A DNA stretch of 64,000 nt from Enterococcus_K sp051713825 (GCF_051713825.1 NZ_JBIOQR010000001.1:2542001-2606000); one strand, 5' to 3'; numbered from the stretch's first letter, positions 35,810-45,787 are shown. Notes: a model not told the origin generated them from the sequence alone. Made by a program: numbers and translations.

Positions 35810-36926
35810 CTAACGTGTCTCGTTTTTTGTTAAGCGCATTTTTAGATAAGCATCGATAAAATGATCTAAATCACCATCCATAACAGCTTGTACATTTCCT
35901 GTTTCATAATCTGTCCGATGATCTTTTACCATAGAGTAGGGGTGGAAGACGTACGAACGGATTTGTGAACCCCAACCGATTTCCATTTGTTCCCCTTTTA
36001 AGGCAGCCGCTTCCTGTTCTTTTTTCTCTAACTCAAGTTGATACAATTTGGCCTTTAACATGCCCATCGCTTGTTCTCTATTTTTTAACTGTGAACGTTG
36101 TGCTTGACTGGCTACCACTGTCCCCGTTGGAATATGCGTAATTCGAACGGCCGATTCGGTTTTATTGATATGCTGTCCACCTGCACCGCTCGCACGATAA
36201 GTATCAATTTTTAAATCATCTGAGTTAATATCTACTTCAATCGTTCCGTCTAACTCAGGCATGACATCTACCGAACAAAAGGAGGTATGTCGACGATTGG
36301 CTGAGTCAAAAGGTGAAATTCGAACAAGTCGGTGTACGCCCTTTTCTGATTTTAGATAACCATACGCATTATGCCCTTTAATCAGTAAAGTAACGCTCTT
36401 GATCCCTGCTTCGTCTCCTGCCAGATAATCTAGCATTTCTACTTGATAGCCGTGTTGTTCCGCCCATCTTGTATACATTCGCAAAAGCATACTGCCCCAA
36501 TCCTGAGATTCTGTCCCACCTGCTCCAGGATGTAATTCCAAAATCGCGTGATTACGGTCATAAGGTTCATCTAGAAGCATTGATAATTCATACGTAGCTA
36601 GTTTTTCATCCAGCGCCTTCATTCGAGCTTCCAACTCTGTTTGTAAATCTGCATCAAAGTCTTCTTGTTGCATCTCAGCCATGACGGTTAGTTCATCTAG
36701 CTCCTCCGCCAATTGATTAAATTGGTCAAAGGTTTCTTTATTCGCATTGTTTTCATTAATTATTTGTTGTGCACGTACACTATCATCCCAAAAGCCAGGT
36801 TCGGCCATTTGGTGTTCGGCTTCTGCAATGTCCTCTTCTAATTGATCTAAGTCAAAGAGACCCCCTAAAGCTTGTGATTTTTTGTTCCATAGATTCTAGC
36901 AAATTACGAATTTCAGCAATTTCCAT
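35810..36926 (-). CDS. prfB: Peptide chain release factor 2, programmed +1 frameshift
   Basis: Releases peptides at UGA and UAA. ATG 36924-36926 (after GAAGGAAT) encodes MEIAEIRNLLESMEQ and 24 codons, then reaches UGA at 36852-36854 in the context AGGGGGTCTCTTTGAC. The internal Shine-Dalgarno AGGGGG and CUU-UGA-C slip site are the standard autoregulatory frameshift; after the +1 shift the frame continues from GAC (36853) for 347 codons. Total about 371 residues. GGQ (GAGGQHINKTES) and the RF2 SPF anticodon tripeptide (VRISPFDS) are visible. This is not a pseudogene. Confidence 0.96.
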
Positions 36927-36966
36927 TTCTATTCCTTCTTTCTGTATCGGTTAAAGTGACAAGAAA

Positions 36967-36998
36967 CTGAGGCAAAACTCAAAAGAATTTTGCCTCAG
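36967..36998 (-). terminator. Terminator after secA
   Basis: CTGAGGCAAAA (36967-36977) pairs perfectly with TTTTGCCTCAG (36988-36998) between secA and prfB. Confidence 0.7.
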
Positions 36999-37030
36999 CG
37001 TTTACGTTTCATTTGGACTAAGCAAGCACT

Positions 37031-39568
37031 CTAGCCAGCATTTTTGCCGTGACAGTTTTTGAATTTTTTGCCGCTTCCACAAGGACACGGATCATTTCTT
37101 CCAACTTTAGTCACTTGAACAGGTGACTTTTTGTCACTTGTATTACTTTGAGCTGCTGCATCGGCAGGTTCTTCTTGATAGTTTGCTTCTCCACGAGCTA
37201 CTTGCTCGCGTTCTACATTTTGGCGAATTTCAGCTTTCATGAAGAGACGAGTCACTTCATATTCAATCGCACCTATCATATCTTCAAACATCTTGTAGCC
37301 TTCTGTTTGGTATTCAACTAATGGATTGTTTTGACCATAAGCACGTAAACCAACTGATTGACGAAGTTGATCCATTGCATCAATATGATCTGTCCATTTT
37401 GTATCAACAACGCGCAAGATAACGACTTTTTGGAATTCTAGTAATTGTTCAGGACCATTCAAGTGACCTGATTTGACTTCCATGACTTCTTTTGCACGGT
37501 CATATAGGCTAGTTTTAATTTCTTCTGCAGATTTATTTTCTAAATCTGAGATAGCAATTGAGTCTTCATGAACCAATGCACTAGCTGCAAAGTCAACAAT
37601 TCCTTCAAGATTCCAGTTTTCTTTTTCAAGTTGAGTATGCGCATCTACAACACGGTCAATCGTCCGTTTAACCATATTCATCAATGCTTCAGTTAAGTTA
37701 TCTTCTTCCATGATGACAGATAAACGTTGTTTGTAGATAACTTCACGCTGTTCACGCATAACATCATCGTATTGTAAGACGTTTTTACGTGTATCGTAGT
37801 TGTTTCCTTCTACTCGTTTTTGAGCAGATTCGACTTGTCTACTTAACATTTTACTTTGGATAACAGCATCTTCTTCATCAATTTTCATTCTATCCAAGAA
37901 AGCTTTGATTCGTTCAGAACCAAAACGTTTCATCAAATCATCCTCTAATGATAGATAGAATTGAGAAACCCCAGGATCCCCTTGGCGTCCAGCACGTCCT
38001 CGTAACTGATTATCAATACGACGAGATTCATGACGTTCTGTTCCGATAACTGCAAGACCACCAAGCTCAATAACGCCTAAGCCTAGTTTGATATCTGTTC
38101 CCCGTCCAGCCATGTTGGTCGCGATAGTAACGGCGCCTTTTTGACCAGCATTCATGATGATTTCTGCTTCTTTAAAGTGATTCTTCGCATTTAATACTTC
38201 ATGTGGAACTTTTTCTTTGTTTAGCATATCTGATAATAGCTCAGATGTTTCTACCGCAACGGTTCCGACAAGGACAGGTTGACCTTTACGATAGCGTTCT
38301 TTGATATCTTGAACAACCGCATGGAATTTACTTTGTAATGTTGGATAGAGTAAATCAGCACGGTCATCACGAACGATTGGTTTATTCGTTGGGATTTGGA
38401 AAACTTGAATATTGTAGATTTCACGGAATTCTTCTTCTTCTGTTTTCGCAGTCCCTGTCATCCCAGCTAATTTTTTATACATACGGAAGTAATTCTGGAA
38501 TGTGATAGTAGCCATTGTTTTTGTTTCGTCTTCGATTTCAACACTTTCTTTGGCTTCGATTGCTTGATGCAAGCCATCAGAATAACGACGACCATCCATG
38601 ATACGTCCTGTAAATTGGTCAACGATTAATACTTTGCCTTCTTGGACCACATAGTCAATATCGCGGATCATAATATAGTTAGCACGAAGCGCTTGATCCA
38701 TATGATGAGTTAAAGCCGTATTTTCGATATCATATAGGTTTTCTAGTGTAAATGTTTCTTCTGCTTTTTCTATCCCAGCTTCAGTTAAGCTAATTGTTTT
38801 TGATTGGATGTCAATTTTGTAGTCTTCTTCTTCTTTCAGACGTTTTACAAAATTATCTGTTCTTGTATATAGAGCAGTTGATTTTTCCGCTTGACCAGAA
38901 ATAATCAATGGCGTTCTTGCTTCATCAATCAGAATCGAGTCAACCTCATCGACAATTGCATAGTTTAGTGGACGTTGAACCATTTGGCTACGATAAACAA
39001 CCATGTTATCTCTTAAGTAGTCAAACCCAAGTTCATTATTTGTACTGTATGTGATATCACAGTTATAAGCGGCACGTTTTTCTTCAGAAGATTTTGAGTT
39101 GATGTTCAATCCTACAGATAATCCTAAGAAATTGTACAATTCTCCCATCTCTGTTGAGTCACGGGTCGCTAAGTATTCATTAACCGTTACTACGTGAACC
39201 CCTTCTCCTGTTATAGCATTCAAGTATACAGGCATTGTCGCAGTCAAGGTTTTCCCTTCACCAGTTCTCATCTCAGGGATATTCCCATCATGTAAGACAA
39301 CCCCACCCATTAACTGAACGCGGTATGGATATAATCCCAACACACGTTTTGCTGCTTCACGAACAACCGCAAAAGCTTCAGGTAACAGTTGATCTAGCGT
39401 TTCACCAGCTTGATAACGAGATTTGAATTCCTCGGTTTTAGCTGTTAACTGTTCATCAGTTAAGGCAGCCATCGCATCCGCATGAGCTTCAACTTTTTTC
39501 GCGATTCCTTCCAGCCTCTTTAATTCCTTATTGTCATTTTCAATTATTCTTTTTAAAAGATTGGCCAT
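37031..39568 (-). CDS. secA: Preprotein translocase ATPase SecA
   Basis: Motor of the Sec export pathway; 845 residues. NBD1 has MRTGEGKTLTATMP (Walker A) and VDEVDSILIDEARTP (DEAD box); NBD2 has GRGTDIKLG and RGRAGRQGDPG. The C-terminal zinc motif CPCGSGKKFKNCHG binds SecB or lipids. ATG 39566-39568 starts MANLLKRIIENDN; the ribosome site GGAG is a little far (12 bases). An open extension of 44 codons upstream has no start signal. Confidence 0.96.
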   Translation of the reverse strand: MANLLKRIIENDNKELKRLEGIAKKVEAHADAMAALTDEQLTAKTEEFKSRYQAGETLDQLLPEAFAVVREAAKRVLGLYPYRVQLMGGVVLHDGNIPEMRTGEGKTLTATMPVYLNAITGEGVHVVTVNEYLATRDSTEMGELYNFLGLSVGLNINSKSSEEKRAAYNCDITYSTNNELGFDYLRDNMVVYRSQMVQRPLNYAIVDEVDSILIDEARTPLIISGQAEKSTALYTRTDNFVKRLKEEEDYKIDIQSKTISLTEAGIEKAEETFTLENLYDIENTALTHHMDQALRANYIMIRDIDYVVQEGKVLIVDQFTGRIMDGRRYSDGLHQAIEAKESVEIEDETKTMATITFQNYFRMYKKLAGMTGTAKTEEEEFREIYNIQVFQIPTNKPIVRDDRADLLYPTLQSKFHAVVQDIKERYRKGQPVLVGTVAVETSELLSDMLNKEKVPHEVLNAKNHFKEAEIIMNAGQKGAVTIATNMAGRGTDIKLGLGVIELGGLAVIGTERHESRRIDNQLRGRAGRQGDPGVSQFYLSLEDDLMKRFGSERIKAFLDRMKIDEEDAVIQSKMLSRQVESAQKRVEGNNYDTRKNVLQYDDVMREQREVIYKQRLSVIMEEDNLTEALMNMVKRTIDRVVDAHTQLEKENWNLEGIVDFAASALVHEDSIAISDLENKSAEEIKTSLYDRAKEVMEVKSGHLNGPEQLLEFQKVVILRVVDTKWTDHIDAMDQLRQSVGLRAYGQNNPLVEYQTEGYKMFEDMIGAIEYEVTRLFMKAEIRQNVEREQVARGEANYQEEPADAAAQSNTSDKKSPVQVTKVGRNDPCPCGSGKKFKNCHGKNAG

Positions 39569-39785
39569 TCGTTTATTCTTCTCCTTTATATCACTTCTTT
39601 TATTATAATACACCAAAGTGTAAATTCTCCCGTATATTTTATCATTTCTTACGCTCAAATGAAATAACCTAGTGAGAATTACACACAAACTTTGACACAT
39701 TCTAGTTTATTATGTACTTTTTTTATATAAAAAGATAGCTTTTTTAGCAATAAAACAACAGAAATTTATTTTTATACCAAATAAA

Positions 39786-39817
39786 AACTGAGTCATAACC
39801 GAAGTTATGACCCAGTT
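39786..39817. terminator. Terminator after hpf
   Basis: AACTGAGTCATAAC, loop CGAA, GTTATGACCCAGTT: a 14-bp stem with one mismatch, between hpf and secA. Confidence 0.7.
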
Positions 39818-39835
39818 CTCATTTGTCAGAAGTGA

Positions 39836-40390
39836 TTAATCTGTTTCGATTAATCCATATTTGCCATCTTTACGACGATAAACAATGCTCGTTCCGTTTG
39901 TTTCAGCATCTTCGAAAATGAAGAAGTTATGACCTAACATATTCATTTGAAGAACTGCTTCTTCGCTATCCATTGGTTTTAAAGATAGACGTTTTGTACG
40001 AACGATATCTAATTCTGATTCATTTTCGTCTTCACCGTTACTTTCATTGAAGAAAGTAGCTGCTACTGCAGGATTCGCTACAGTTTCACGAGACTTACGG
40101 TTAATTTTTGTTTTGAATTTGCGGATTTGGCGCTCTAATTTATCTACGACCAAATCAATACTTGCATATAGATCTGGTGAAGTTTCTTCTGCGCGTAATA
40201 CAAGATAAGGAAGTGGAATTGTTACTTCAACTTTAGCTGTTTTCTCAGTGTAAACCTTTAAGTTCACGTGAGCTGTCGCTTCAGGTGCTTCGCTAAAGTA
40301 GCGTTCTAATTTCCCGACTTTCTTTTCTACATAGTCGCGAATAGCGTCTGTAACTTCAATATTTTCTCCACGGACATTATATCTAAACAT
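39836..40390 (-). CDS. hpf: Ribosome hibernation promoting factor, long form
   Basis: Binds 30S subunits and dimerises 70S ribosomes to 100S in stationary phase. At 184 residues it is the long form: an N-terminal S30AE domain (1-110, FRYNVRGENIEVTDAIRDYV) and a C-terminal dimerisation domain (about 130-184, RTKRLSLKPMDSEEAVLQM). A ribosome site lies ahead of the ATG. It lies directly between comFC and secA, the common Firmicute order. Confidence 0.95.
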   Translation of the reverse strand: MFRYNVRGENIEVTDAIRDYVEKKVGKLERYFSEAPEATAHVNLKVYTEKTAKVEVTIPLPYLVLRAEETSPDLYASIDLVVDKLERQIRKFKTKINRKSRETVANPAVAATFFNESNGEDENESELDIVRTKRLSLKPMDSEEAVLQMNMLGHNFFIFEDAETNGTSIVYRRKDGKYGLIETD

Positions 40391-40534
40391 AAAAATTACC
40401 CCTTTCGTCTACCACATCCAAAGAAGGATAAGGACCACTCTTTTGTCCTTCTTTATACTCTTATTATATCGGAAATTGGTCTATTTGCAAATTAAATCGC
40501 TATCATTTCTAAAGAAAATCCAAAAAGCTGAGTG

Positions 40535-41218
40535 CTATCGTGCAAGGGTCAAGGTTTCTACTCGTTTTGGCTGTTTTGATAAGAGGATTTCTGCTGCATG
40601 AAATAAGGTTCTACCCGTGGTATATACATCATCCACTAACAAAATTTTCTGATTTTGAATTTGCGTTTTTTCCACTGCCAAGGTATAAGGTTGTGCCATA
40701 TTCATTCGTGCTTGTTTATCTTTCCCTGACTGAGCAGGTAAGTCGACTCGTTGTAATAAAGAAGTAAAGGAAACCGAAGCCGCGCTCAATACCCCCTCCA
40801 CTTGATTGAATCCCCTTGTCTTCTGCCGTTCTTCTGATAGCGGCAAAGGACAAATAAGATAGTTTTTGTAGGGTTTTAGAGCCTGCTTTATCGAGGCGAC
40901 AAACGTATATCTAAGTTGATAGTCTCCCGAAAATTTATAGCTCGAAATCCATTCTTTAAACGGTGCATCATACATGTAGAGTGCCTTGTTTTGGAAAAGA
41001 TAGTGTGGGTATATTTGTCGCCATTGTTTACAATCCTCACACAAAAAGCCACCATTTTCTCGACCACAGCCTGGGCAAGCAAGATTTTGTGCAATCAAGT
41101 GAAATAACTGATGACAGATGGGACAAAGCTCGACCGTTGGAATAGACACAAGTCCTAAGATTTCTGGGAGTGTCAGTGTCCGAATAATCTTTTTTTTGCA
41201 ATAACTACAGTTCATCAA
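40535..41218 (-). CDS. comFC: ComF family phosphoribosyltransferase-like competence protein
   Basis: A 227-residue protein needed for transformation in relatives. Paired Cys motifs (CSYCKK, CPICHQLF, CPGCGRENGGFLCEDC) form an N-terminal zinc region; the C-terminal half is a phosphoribosyltransferase fold with PRPP loop ILLVDDVYTTGRTL. It overlaps comFA by 14 bases, so the two are one transcription unit. Confidence 0.93.
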   Translation of the reverse strand: MMNCSYCKKKIIRTLTLPEILGLVSIPTVELCPICHQLFHLIAQNLACPGCGRENGGFLCEDCKQWRQIYPHYLFQNKALYMYDAPFKEWISSYKFSGDYQLRYTFVASIKQALKPYKNYLICPLPLSEERQKTRGFNQVEGVLSAASVSFTSLLQRVDLPAQSGKDKQARMNMAQPYTLAVEKTQIQNQKILLVDDVYTTGRTLFHAAEILLSKQPKRVETLTLAR

Positions 41219-42521
41219 CTAGCCCTCTCTTTCTTGCTAGCTGATTATTTAGCTTAATTTCTTTTAAGGCAAGTTTCATAGCGACCGTCTGCTCATCATA
41301 AAGAAAACAGACGCGGCCGAAATTATACGCCCCTTTTCGATCCACTCGACCGGATATTTGAACGAGTGTGGCTTTTGTAAAGACGGGATGATTGGCGCCT
41401 AATATGATGACCGAGACGTTTTCAAAGGTAACGCCCCGTTCTAAAATAGTCGTACATAAAAAAAGCTGGTAGTGGTGCTGTCTCATCTTGGTGACTTTCT
41501 CTTTTCTTTGATCATCATCAGCATGGACTTTTTCTACCTGTAAATCAGGAAAGTGTTTCTGTACATGTTGAAATAGACAGTCCATCAGATGAATACTTGG
41601 GCAGAAAAGCAGCACATGATTCTTTTGGCTTAGTTGGTCGATGAGTTGATAGAGCTTGCCTAGATGTGTGCCCTTTTTACTATGAGCCGCCCAATGATTC
41701 CACCAAATAAACTCTGGTTCAGGCAGTGGACGTCGATGAAAGCGAGCCGGTAATTGACTGATGATAAATGACGCTTGAATCTCCTTTAAAAGTGCCTGTG
41801 GAGGGGTCGCTGTCAAGTAGGTTAGACATGAGTCTTCTTTTGTAGCTTGTGATACGGCATAGGCTAACTTTTTATCTCCTTGAAAAGGAAAAGAATCGAC
41901 TTCATCAACAATTAAAAAATCAAACGCGTGATAAAAGTGCAAAAGCTGATGTGTTGTGCAGATAACTAACGAGGTATAGGTATATTTTTGCTCGTTGCCG
42001 CCATACAATAAGGCAATCGTTTCTTTAGGAAAGACCTCTTGCAGTCGTGGATAGAGCTCCAAACAAACATCCACTCTGGGAGAGGCAAGCGCGACTCGCC
42101 CACCCTTTTTTAGTGCACGATAAATCGCCTCAAAAAGAATTTCTGTTTTGCCAGCACCTGTGACGGCATGAATCAAATGAGGCTTTTTCTGAGCGAGACT
42201 GTGACATAAAGCAATTGAAATTTCTTCTTGTGCAGGAGTCAGTGTTCCTTGCCAGTCCAAAAAAACTTCCCGTGTCTGATTGGCCGGCTCTGCCTGGTGA
42301 ATGAGCTGTAGGCTACTATCAATTCGCCCCATTTGTATACAAGAAGGACAATAGTAGAATCCAGAAGGCAATAAAATCGCCGTTTTGAGTAACTCTGTGT
42401 TACACCTTGTACAACGCATATAAGCACCTTGGTCTATCATGGCAGGAAATGTTTGATACGCATCTAATACTGCTGAAAACTGTTTTGTCAGTAGGACTCT
42501 TCTTCCCCAAAGCTCCTCCAT
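41205..42521 (-). CDS. comFA: DNA uptake helicase ComFA
   Basis: DEAD-box-like ATPase that drives single-stranded DNA import; 438 residues. A four-Cys zinc finger (CTRCNTELL and YYCPSC, about residues 37-60) precedes Walker A TGAGKTEILFEA (about 120) and DEVD in FLIVDEVDSFPF (about 207), then the C-terminal helicase motifs ILERGVTFENV and QISGRVDRKG. Followed by comFC with overlap. The presence of intact comFA/comFC is compatible with natural competence, not proof. Confidence 0.93.
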   Translation of the reverse strand: MEELWGRRVLLTKQFSAVLDAYQTFPAMIDQGAYMRCTRCNTELLKTAILLPSGFYYCPSCIQMGRIDSSLQLIHQAEPANQTREVFLDWQGTLTPAQEEISIALCHSLAQKKPHLIHAVTGAGKTEILFEAIYRALKKGGRVALASPRVDVCLELYPRLQEVFPKETIALLYGGNEQKYTYTSLVICTTHQLLHFYHAFDFLIVDEVDSFPFQGDKKLAYAVSQATKEDSCLTYLTATPPQALLKEIQASFIISQLPARFHRRPLPEPEFIWWNHWAAHSKKGTHLGKLYQLIDQLSQKNHVLLFCPSIHLMDCLFQHVQKHFPDLQVEKVHADDDQRKEKVTKMRQHHYQLFLCTTILERGVTFENVSVIILGANHPVFTKATLVQISGRVDRKGAYNFGRVCFLYDEQTVAMKLALKEIKLNNQLARKRGLVDEL

Positions 42522-42579
42522 AAAAAATCACCTCAAAATAAAGTACGCAAATGTGCGTCTCTTTTTTGAAGTGAAGAGT

Positions 42580-42885
42580 TTATTTATTTTCGTACGTCGC
42601 AAACCAATTGGACTTGACCAATTGATTGAGAACGACATATTCTTTAAAAAGATTAATTTGAACAACTTCATAGTCAGCATTTAACCACCCGTAAGCCCCT
42701 TTTTCTGGATGACGATAATCATTTGCCCACCAATCAGCGTCTGTACGTGCCGTTTTTGGTAAGCCAGAATGTGGAAAGAGTAGTTCGTCAAACTGCGTAA
42801 AGGTCAAGGTGACCTGTGAACCGCCATTGTCTTTCAAATATTCAGTGATTGCGTCATATTTTTTTGAACGGTCTTTCATCATCAC
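42580..42885 (-). CDS. DUF7662-like small protein
   Basis: A 101-residue protein with the pattern KYDAITEYLKDNGGSQVTLT...FPHSGLPKTARTDADWWANDY, which resembles the DUF7662 family (tentative from memory of the family). Function unknown. Three successive ATG/GTG codons make the exact start uncertain. The gene lies between comFA and the divergent yvyE-like gene. Confidence 0.7.
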   Translation of the reverse strand: MMMKDRSKKYDAITEYLKDNGGSQVTLTFTQFDELLFPHSGLPKTARTDADWWANDYRHPEKGAYGWLNADYEVVQINLFKEYVVLNQLVKSNWFATYENK

Positions 42886-42994
42886 TCACCCACCTTCTCT
42901 TTCTATTATCGCACAAAATCGCCGAGCTGCAAATGATTACAAAGTTGAAAATTGTCGTCTTTTTTTCTATACTGTCTATTGAGAGGTGACCAAA

Positions 42995-43627
42995 GTGGAC
43001 CAATACATAACAATTAAAAAAGATTATCAAACAGAAATTGAAATCAAGAAGTCTCAGTTTATCTGTTCCTTAAAACGAATAGAGACAAAAGAACAAGCAA
43101 AAACATTTATTCAAGAAGTAAAAAAAGAACATTGGAAGGCAAACCACAATTGCAGTGCCTTTGTGCTTGGTGAAAAGAATGCCATCCAAAGAAGTAGTGA
43201 TGATGGTGAGCCGAGCGGAACTGCCGGAGTGCCAATGCTTGAGGTGCTAAAAAAACGAGAAGTCATCAACGTCGCGGCTGTGGTCACGCGTTATTTTGGT
43301 GGAATTAAATTGGGTGCAGGAGGCTTAATTCGGGCGTATTCTGGTGCGGTTGCGCAAGCGATGGAGGAAGTCGGTATTGTGCGTGGCGTTCGACAGCAGG
43401 AAGTCTTGATTCATATTAGCTACCCCTTATTAGGCAAAGTTCAGAATTTTCTAGAGCTGAACCAATATGTGATTAAAGAGACGCTTTATACTGATGTAGT
43501 GATTGTTGTGGCGATGGTTGATCAATTTGAAATAGATGTCTTCAAAGTTTCTGTGACGGATCTTTTGAATGGACAAGTAAGCTTTGAAGAAGGCGACACT
43601 AGTTATGTTGAAACGCTTATCTCGTAA
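42995..43627 (+). CDS. YigZ/YvyE family protein (IMPACT N-terminal domain)
   Basis: A 210-residue protein with an IMPACT domain (residues 10-120: KSQFICSLKRI, SDDGEPSGTAGVPML, VVTRYFGGIKLGAGGLIRAY) and a C-terminal DUF1949 domain. The biochemical role in bacteria is unclear; a peptidase or translation link has been proposed. The start is GTG 42995, six bases after GAGGTG; GTG 42986 overlaps it. Genes of this family commonly lie beside comFA in Firmicutes. Confidence 0.92.
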   Translation: MDQYITIKKDYQTEIEIKKSQFICSLKRIETKEQAKTFIQEVKKEHWKANHNCSAFVLGEKNAIQRSSDDGEPSGTAGVPMLEVLKKREVINVAAVVTRYFGGIKLGAGGLIRAYSGAVAQAMEEVGIVRGVRQQEVLIHISYPLLGKVQNFLELNQYVIKETLYTDVVIVVAMVDQFEIDVFKVSVTDLLNGQVSFEEGDTSYVETLIS

Positions 43628-43645
43628 GGGTTAGTAAAATAATTA

Positions 43646-43687
43646 AAAACTGATTGGTCACCGTTAATTAGGAGATCAATCAGTTTT
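43646..43687. terminator. Bidirectional terminator, yvyE-like / gntR-type
   Basis: AAAACTGATTG (43646-43656) pairs with CAATCAGTTTT (43677-43687), followed by TTT on the plus strand, between convergent genes. Confidence 0.8.
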
Positions 43688-43692
43688 TTTGA

Positions 43693-44400
43693 TTATTTTT
43701 CTAAATAGAATTCAAAACGATTGCCAACATATTGTGTTCGGACATATTCAAACGGTGTGCCATCTTCAAAATAAGAGACTTGGCGTAAACGTAGAATAGA
43801 GTCACCTCGTTTAATTTCTAAATACTCAGCGATTCGTTCAGAGGCGAGCATCGCAGAGACTGTTTGGTTGGCACGACCAACCTTCTTTTTTCCTTTTGTT
43901 TCAAGTGTTCGATAGAATGATCCGGTGATTTCTGCTTTGGTAAATTCTTCTACTAACTTACTAGGAATGCTCGCTACTTCAAAACAAATCGGGACACCAT
44001 CAGCATAACGAATTCGTTCCATTCGCAAAATAGAATCGGTCTTTGAGAGCTTTAGCTTATCCATCTCACTAGAGCTTGGAGAGGTCACAAAATAGGACAC
44101 GGTTTTACTAGAAGGCACCCGATTTTGTGATTCCATAATCTCAGTAAAACTAGTAGTTCCGGTCATTTTTTCTTGGACTTTTTCTCGAGCAACGTAGGTC
44201 CCTGAACCAATTTTTCTTTCTAAAATTCCTTCATCTGACAAGGTTTGAATCGCTTGACGTAAGGTCATACGACTGACGCCAAACTTTACAGACAGCTCTC
44301 GTTCAGAAGGAAGACGATCCCCGATTTTCCAGAGGCCGTTCTCGATTTCTTCTTTTAGCTGATCATGAATTTGTATATAGACTGGTAAACTTCCAGGCAT
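43693..44400 (-). CDS. GntR/HutC family regulator with UTRA domain
   Basis: A 235-residue repressor. A winged helix (1-70, GDRLPSERELSVKFGVSRMT) is followed by a UTRA effector domain (90-235). It resembles NagR/YvoA-type regulators of amino-sugar use, but no such target genes are adjacent, so its regulon must be elsewhere. A GGTATATACC palindrome lies 38 bases before the start and may be its own operator. Confidence 0.88.
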   Translation of the reverse strand: MPGSLPVYIQIHDQLKEEIENGLWKIGDRLPSERELSVKFGVSRMTLRQAIQTLSDEGILERKIGSGTYVAREKVQEKMTGTTSFTEIMESQNRVPSSKTVSYFVTSPSSSEMDKLKLSKTDSILRMERIRYADGVPICFEVASIPSKLVEEFTKAEITGSFYRTLETKGKKKVGRANQTVSAMLASERIAEYLEIKRGDSILRLRQVSYFEDGTPFEYVRTQYVGNRFEFYLEK

Positions 44401-44434
44401 GTAAACACCCTCCTCTACTTCTTTTCTTTATTAT

Positions 44435-44453
44435 AACTGGTATATACCTGGTT
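44435..44453. promoter_or_regulatory. Operator-like palindrome upstream of the GntR-type gene
   Basis: AACTGGTATATACCTGGTT has a perfect 10-bp palindromic core, GGTATATACC. NagR/YvoA-type GntR proteins bind similar TGGTATAGACCA-like sites, so autoregulation is plausible (family knowledge plus position). Confidence 0.5.
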
Positions 44454-44636
44454 CACAACTACAATTCGACTATTTTTATTCGGGAAAATGCCGAAATAAA
44501 GCTGTTTTAAAAGAAAATATAAGGTAGATTCAAACTAAATAGTGGGCTCAAATATGTTTTGGGCTAGGTGTCCTTAGCTGTTTAACAGGCATCACGGTTT
44601 ATTTTTTGTCTATTCATTTTTACTTGCCGATTTCAG

Positions 44637-45215
44637 TTATTTTGCTAAACGTTTTAAATCGGCGGCCGCTTTTTTTAGGACTTTTTGTCTGATTTCATCT
44701 TCTGGTCTGCGTGTTGAACGATCTCTTTTTTCAAAAACACTAAGCTGAATATCGAAAATCCCACTTAACCATAACGGCTGACGAACTGCCTTGTATCCTG
44801 CACGACCAAATAGTTTGTGGTAGACTTCCCTTCCACCAATTGAATAAAAAACACTCGCTTTTTTGCCACGCCACTTTCCGTTCCATAAATATTCTTTTTC
44901 TTTAAAACTATAGGTTTCTTTGACCCAAAATAAGTTTTCGATAAAGCCTTTTAAGGAAGCCGGAATATTGGCAAACCAAATGGGATAGAAAAAAGCCAAT
45001 AAATCAGCTTCTTTAGCAAACTCGGAGATGGCCAACATTTCAGGCGTTCGTTTTGTTTGATAACCTTCTGATAAGGCGATATCGTAATCCAAGCTTGCTA
45101 AATCGACGACTCTAATTTCATGTTGTTCGGCCATGACTTGTGCGTATTCTACCGCCATTCTTTTCATAGTTCCTTGACTTCTAGCGTCTCCTTGAATAAT
45201 CAACACCTTACTCAT
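44637..45215 (-). CDS. NAD(P)H-dependent flavodoxin-fold oxidoreductase
   Basis: A 192-residue reductase of the Flavodoxin_2 family (MdaB/KefF/NQO-like). The N-terminal SKVLIIQGDARSQ strand-loop and FFYPIWFANIPASLKGFIE are the FMN-binding parts. ATG 45213-45215 overlaps the end of the merR-type gene by eight bases. That regulator therefore probably controls it, perhaps in response to quinones, aldehydes or other electrophiles (inference). Confidence 0.88.
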   Translation of the reverse strand: MSKVLIIQGDARSQGTMKRMAVEYAQVMAEQHEIRVVDLASLDYDIALSEGYQTKRTPEMLAISEFAKEADLLAFFYPIWFANIPASLKGFIENLFWVKETYSFKEKEYLWNGKWRGKKASVFYSIGGREVYHKLFGRAGYKAVRQPLWLSGIFDIQLSVFEKRDRSTRRPEDEIRQKVLKKAAADLKRLAK

Positions 45216-45642
45216 AAATAGTGCTCCCCTCTCCCTTTTGCTCATAGAGAAAGTCGACCATCTGTTGCGTTTCTTGGCGGATTTTGTCGTCTGATTGTTC
45301 CATAAAAACGGGTAAGCTTTCAACTAATTTTATCATTATCTGGTAGCGTTCAATTTTCTTTTTCATCATTTGAGTTTTTCCATCAAACAGCTGTCTGGCT
45401 TCTGCGATACATTCCTGCGTATAACTATCTTGAAAGAAACGAAGGAGTGTGTCTCTAATTTCATCGATAGATAAACCAAATTCTTTCAGCAGAATAATGT
45501 ATTTGATTTTTGTTTTGTCTAGCTCTGAGTAGCTCCGATAGTTGCCAATGGTTCTTTTTGGCTGAATCAAGTGAACTTTTTCATAGTAATGTAAGGTCGA
45601 AATAGGTAGATTTAATTCTTGGCTAACTTGGCTGATTTTCAT
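45208..45642 (-). CDS. MerR family transcriptional regulator
   Basis: A 144-residue regulator with an N-terminal MerR winged helix (KISQVSQELNLPISTLHYYE, then YRSYSELDKTKIKYI) and a helical dimerisation segment. It has no Cys pattern for metal or redox sensing at the C-terminus. It is first in an operon with the flavodoxin-fold reductase. Its promoter has the 19-base spacer typical of MerR-activated genes (45705-45735). Confidence 0.9.
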   Translation of the reverse strand: MKISQVSQELNLPISTLHYYEKVHLIQPKRTIGNYRSYSELDKTKIKYIILLKEFGLSIDEIRDTLLRFFQDSYTQECIAEARQLFDGKTQMMKKKIERYQIMIKLVESLPVFMEQSDDKIRQETQQMVDFLYEQKGEGSTIYE

Positions 45643-45704
45643 AAAATTAATCCCTTCTGAAATTTTCTAGTCAATGAAACAGCACTTGGTTTGACTGTAC
45701 AGCT

Positions 45705-45735
45705 AGAATAACACTCAACCTAACTTCAGAGTCAA
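45705..45735 (-). promoter_or_regulatory. MerR-type promoter with 19-base spacer
   Basis: Minus strand: TTGACT (45730-45735), 19-base spacer, TATTCT (45705-45710). The spacer holds the imperfect dyad CTGAAGTTAGGTTGAG. A 19-base spacer twisted by the regulator is the known mechanism of the MerR family. Confidence 0.75.
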
Positions 45736-45787
45736 GCCCTTTTTTGAGGAGGCTTTTTTATTCAGTTATTTTCTATTTGAGTCTCGT

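Noticed and set aside
35810..36854. prfB as a frameshifted pseudogene
   Set aside because: The UGA lies in the conserved programmed frameshift context and the rest of the protein is intact.
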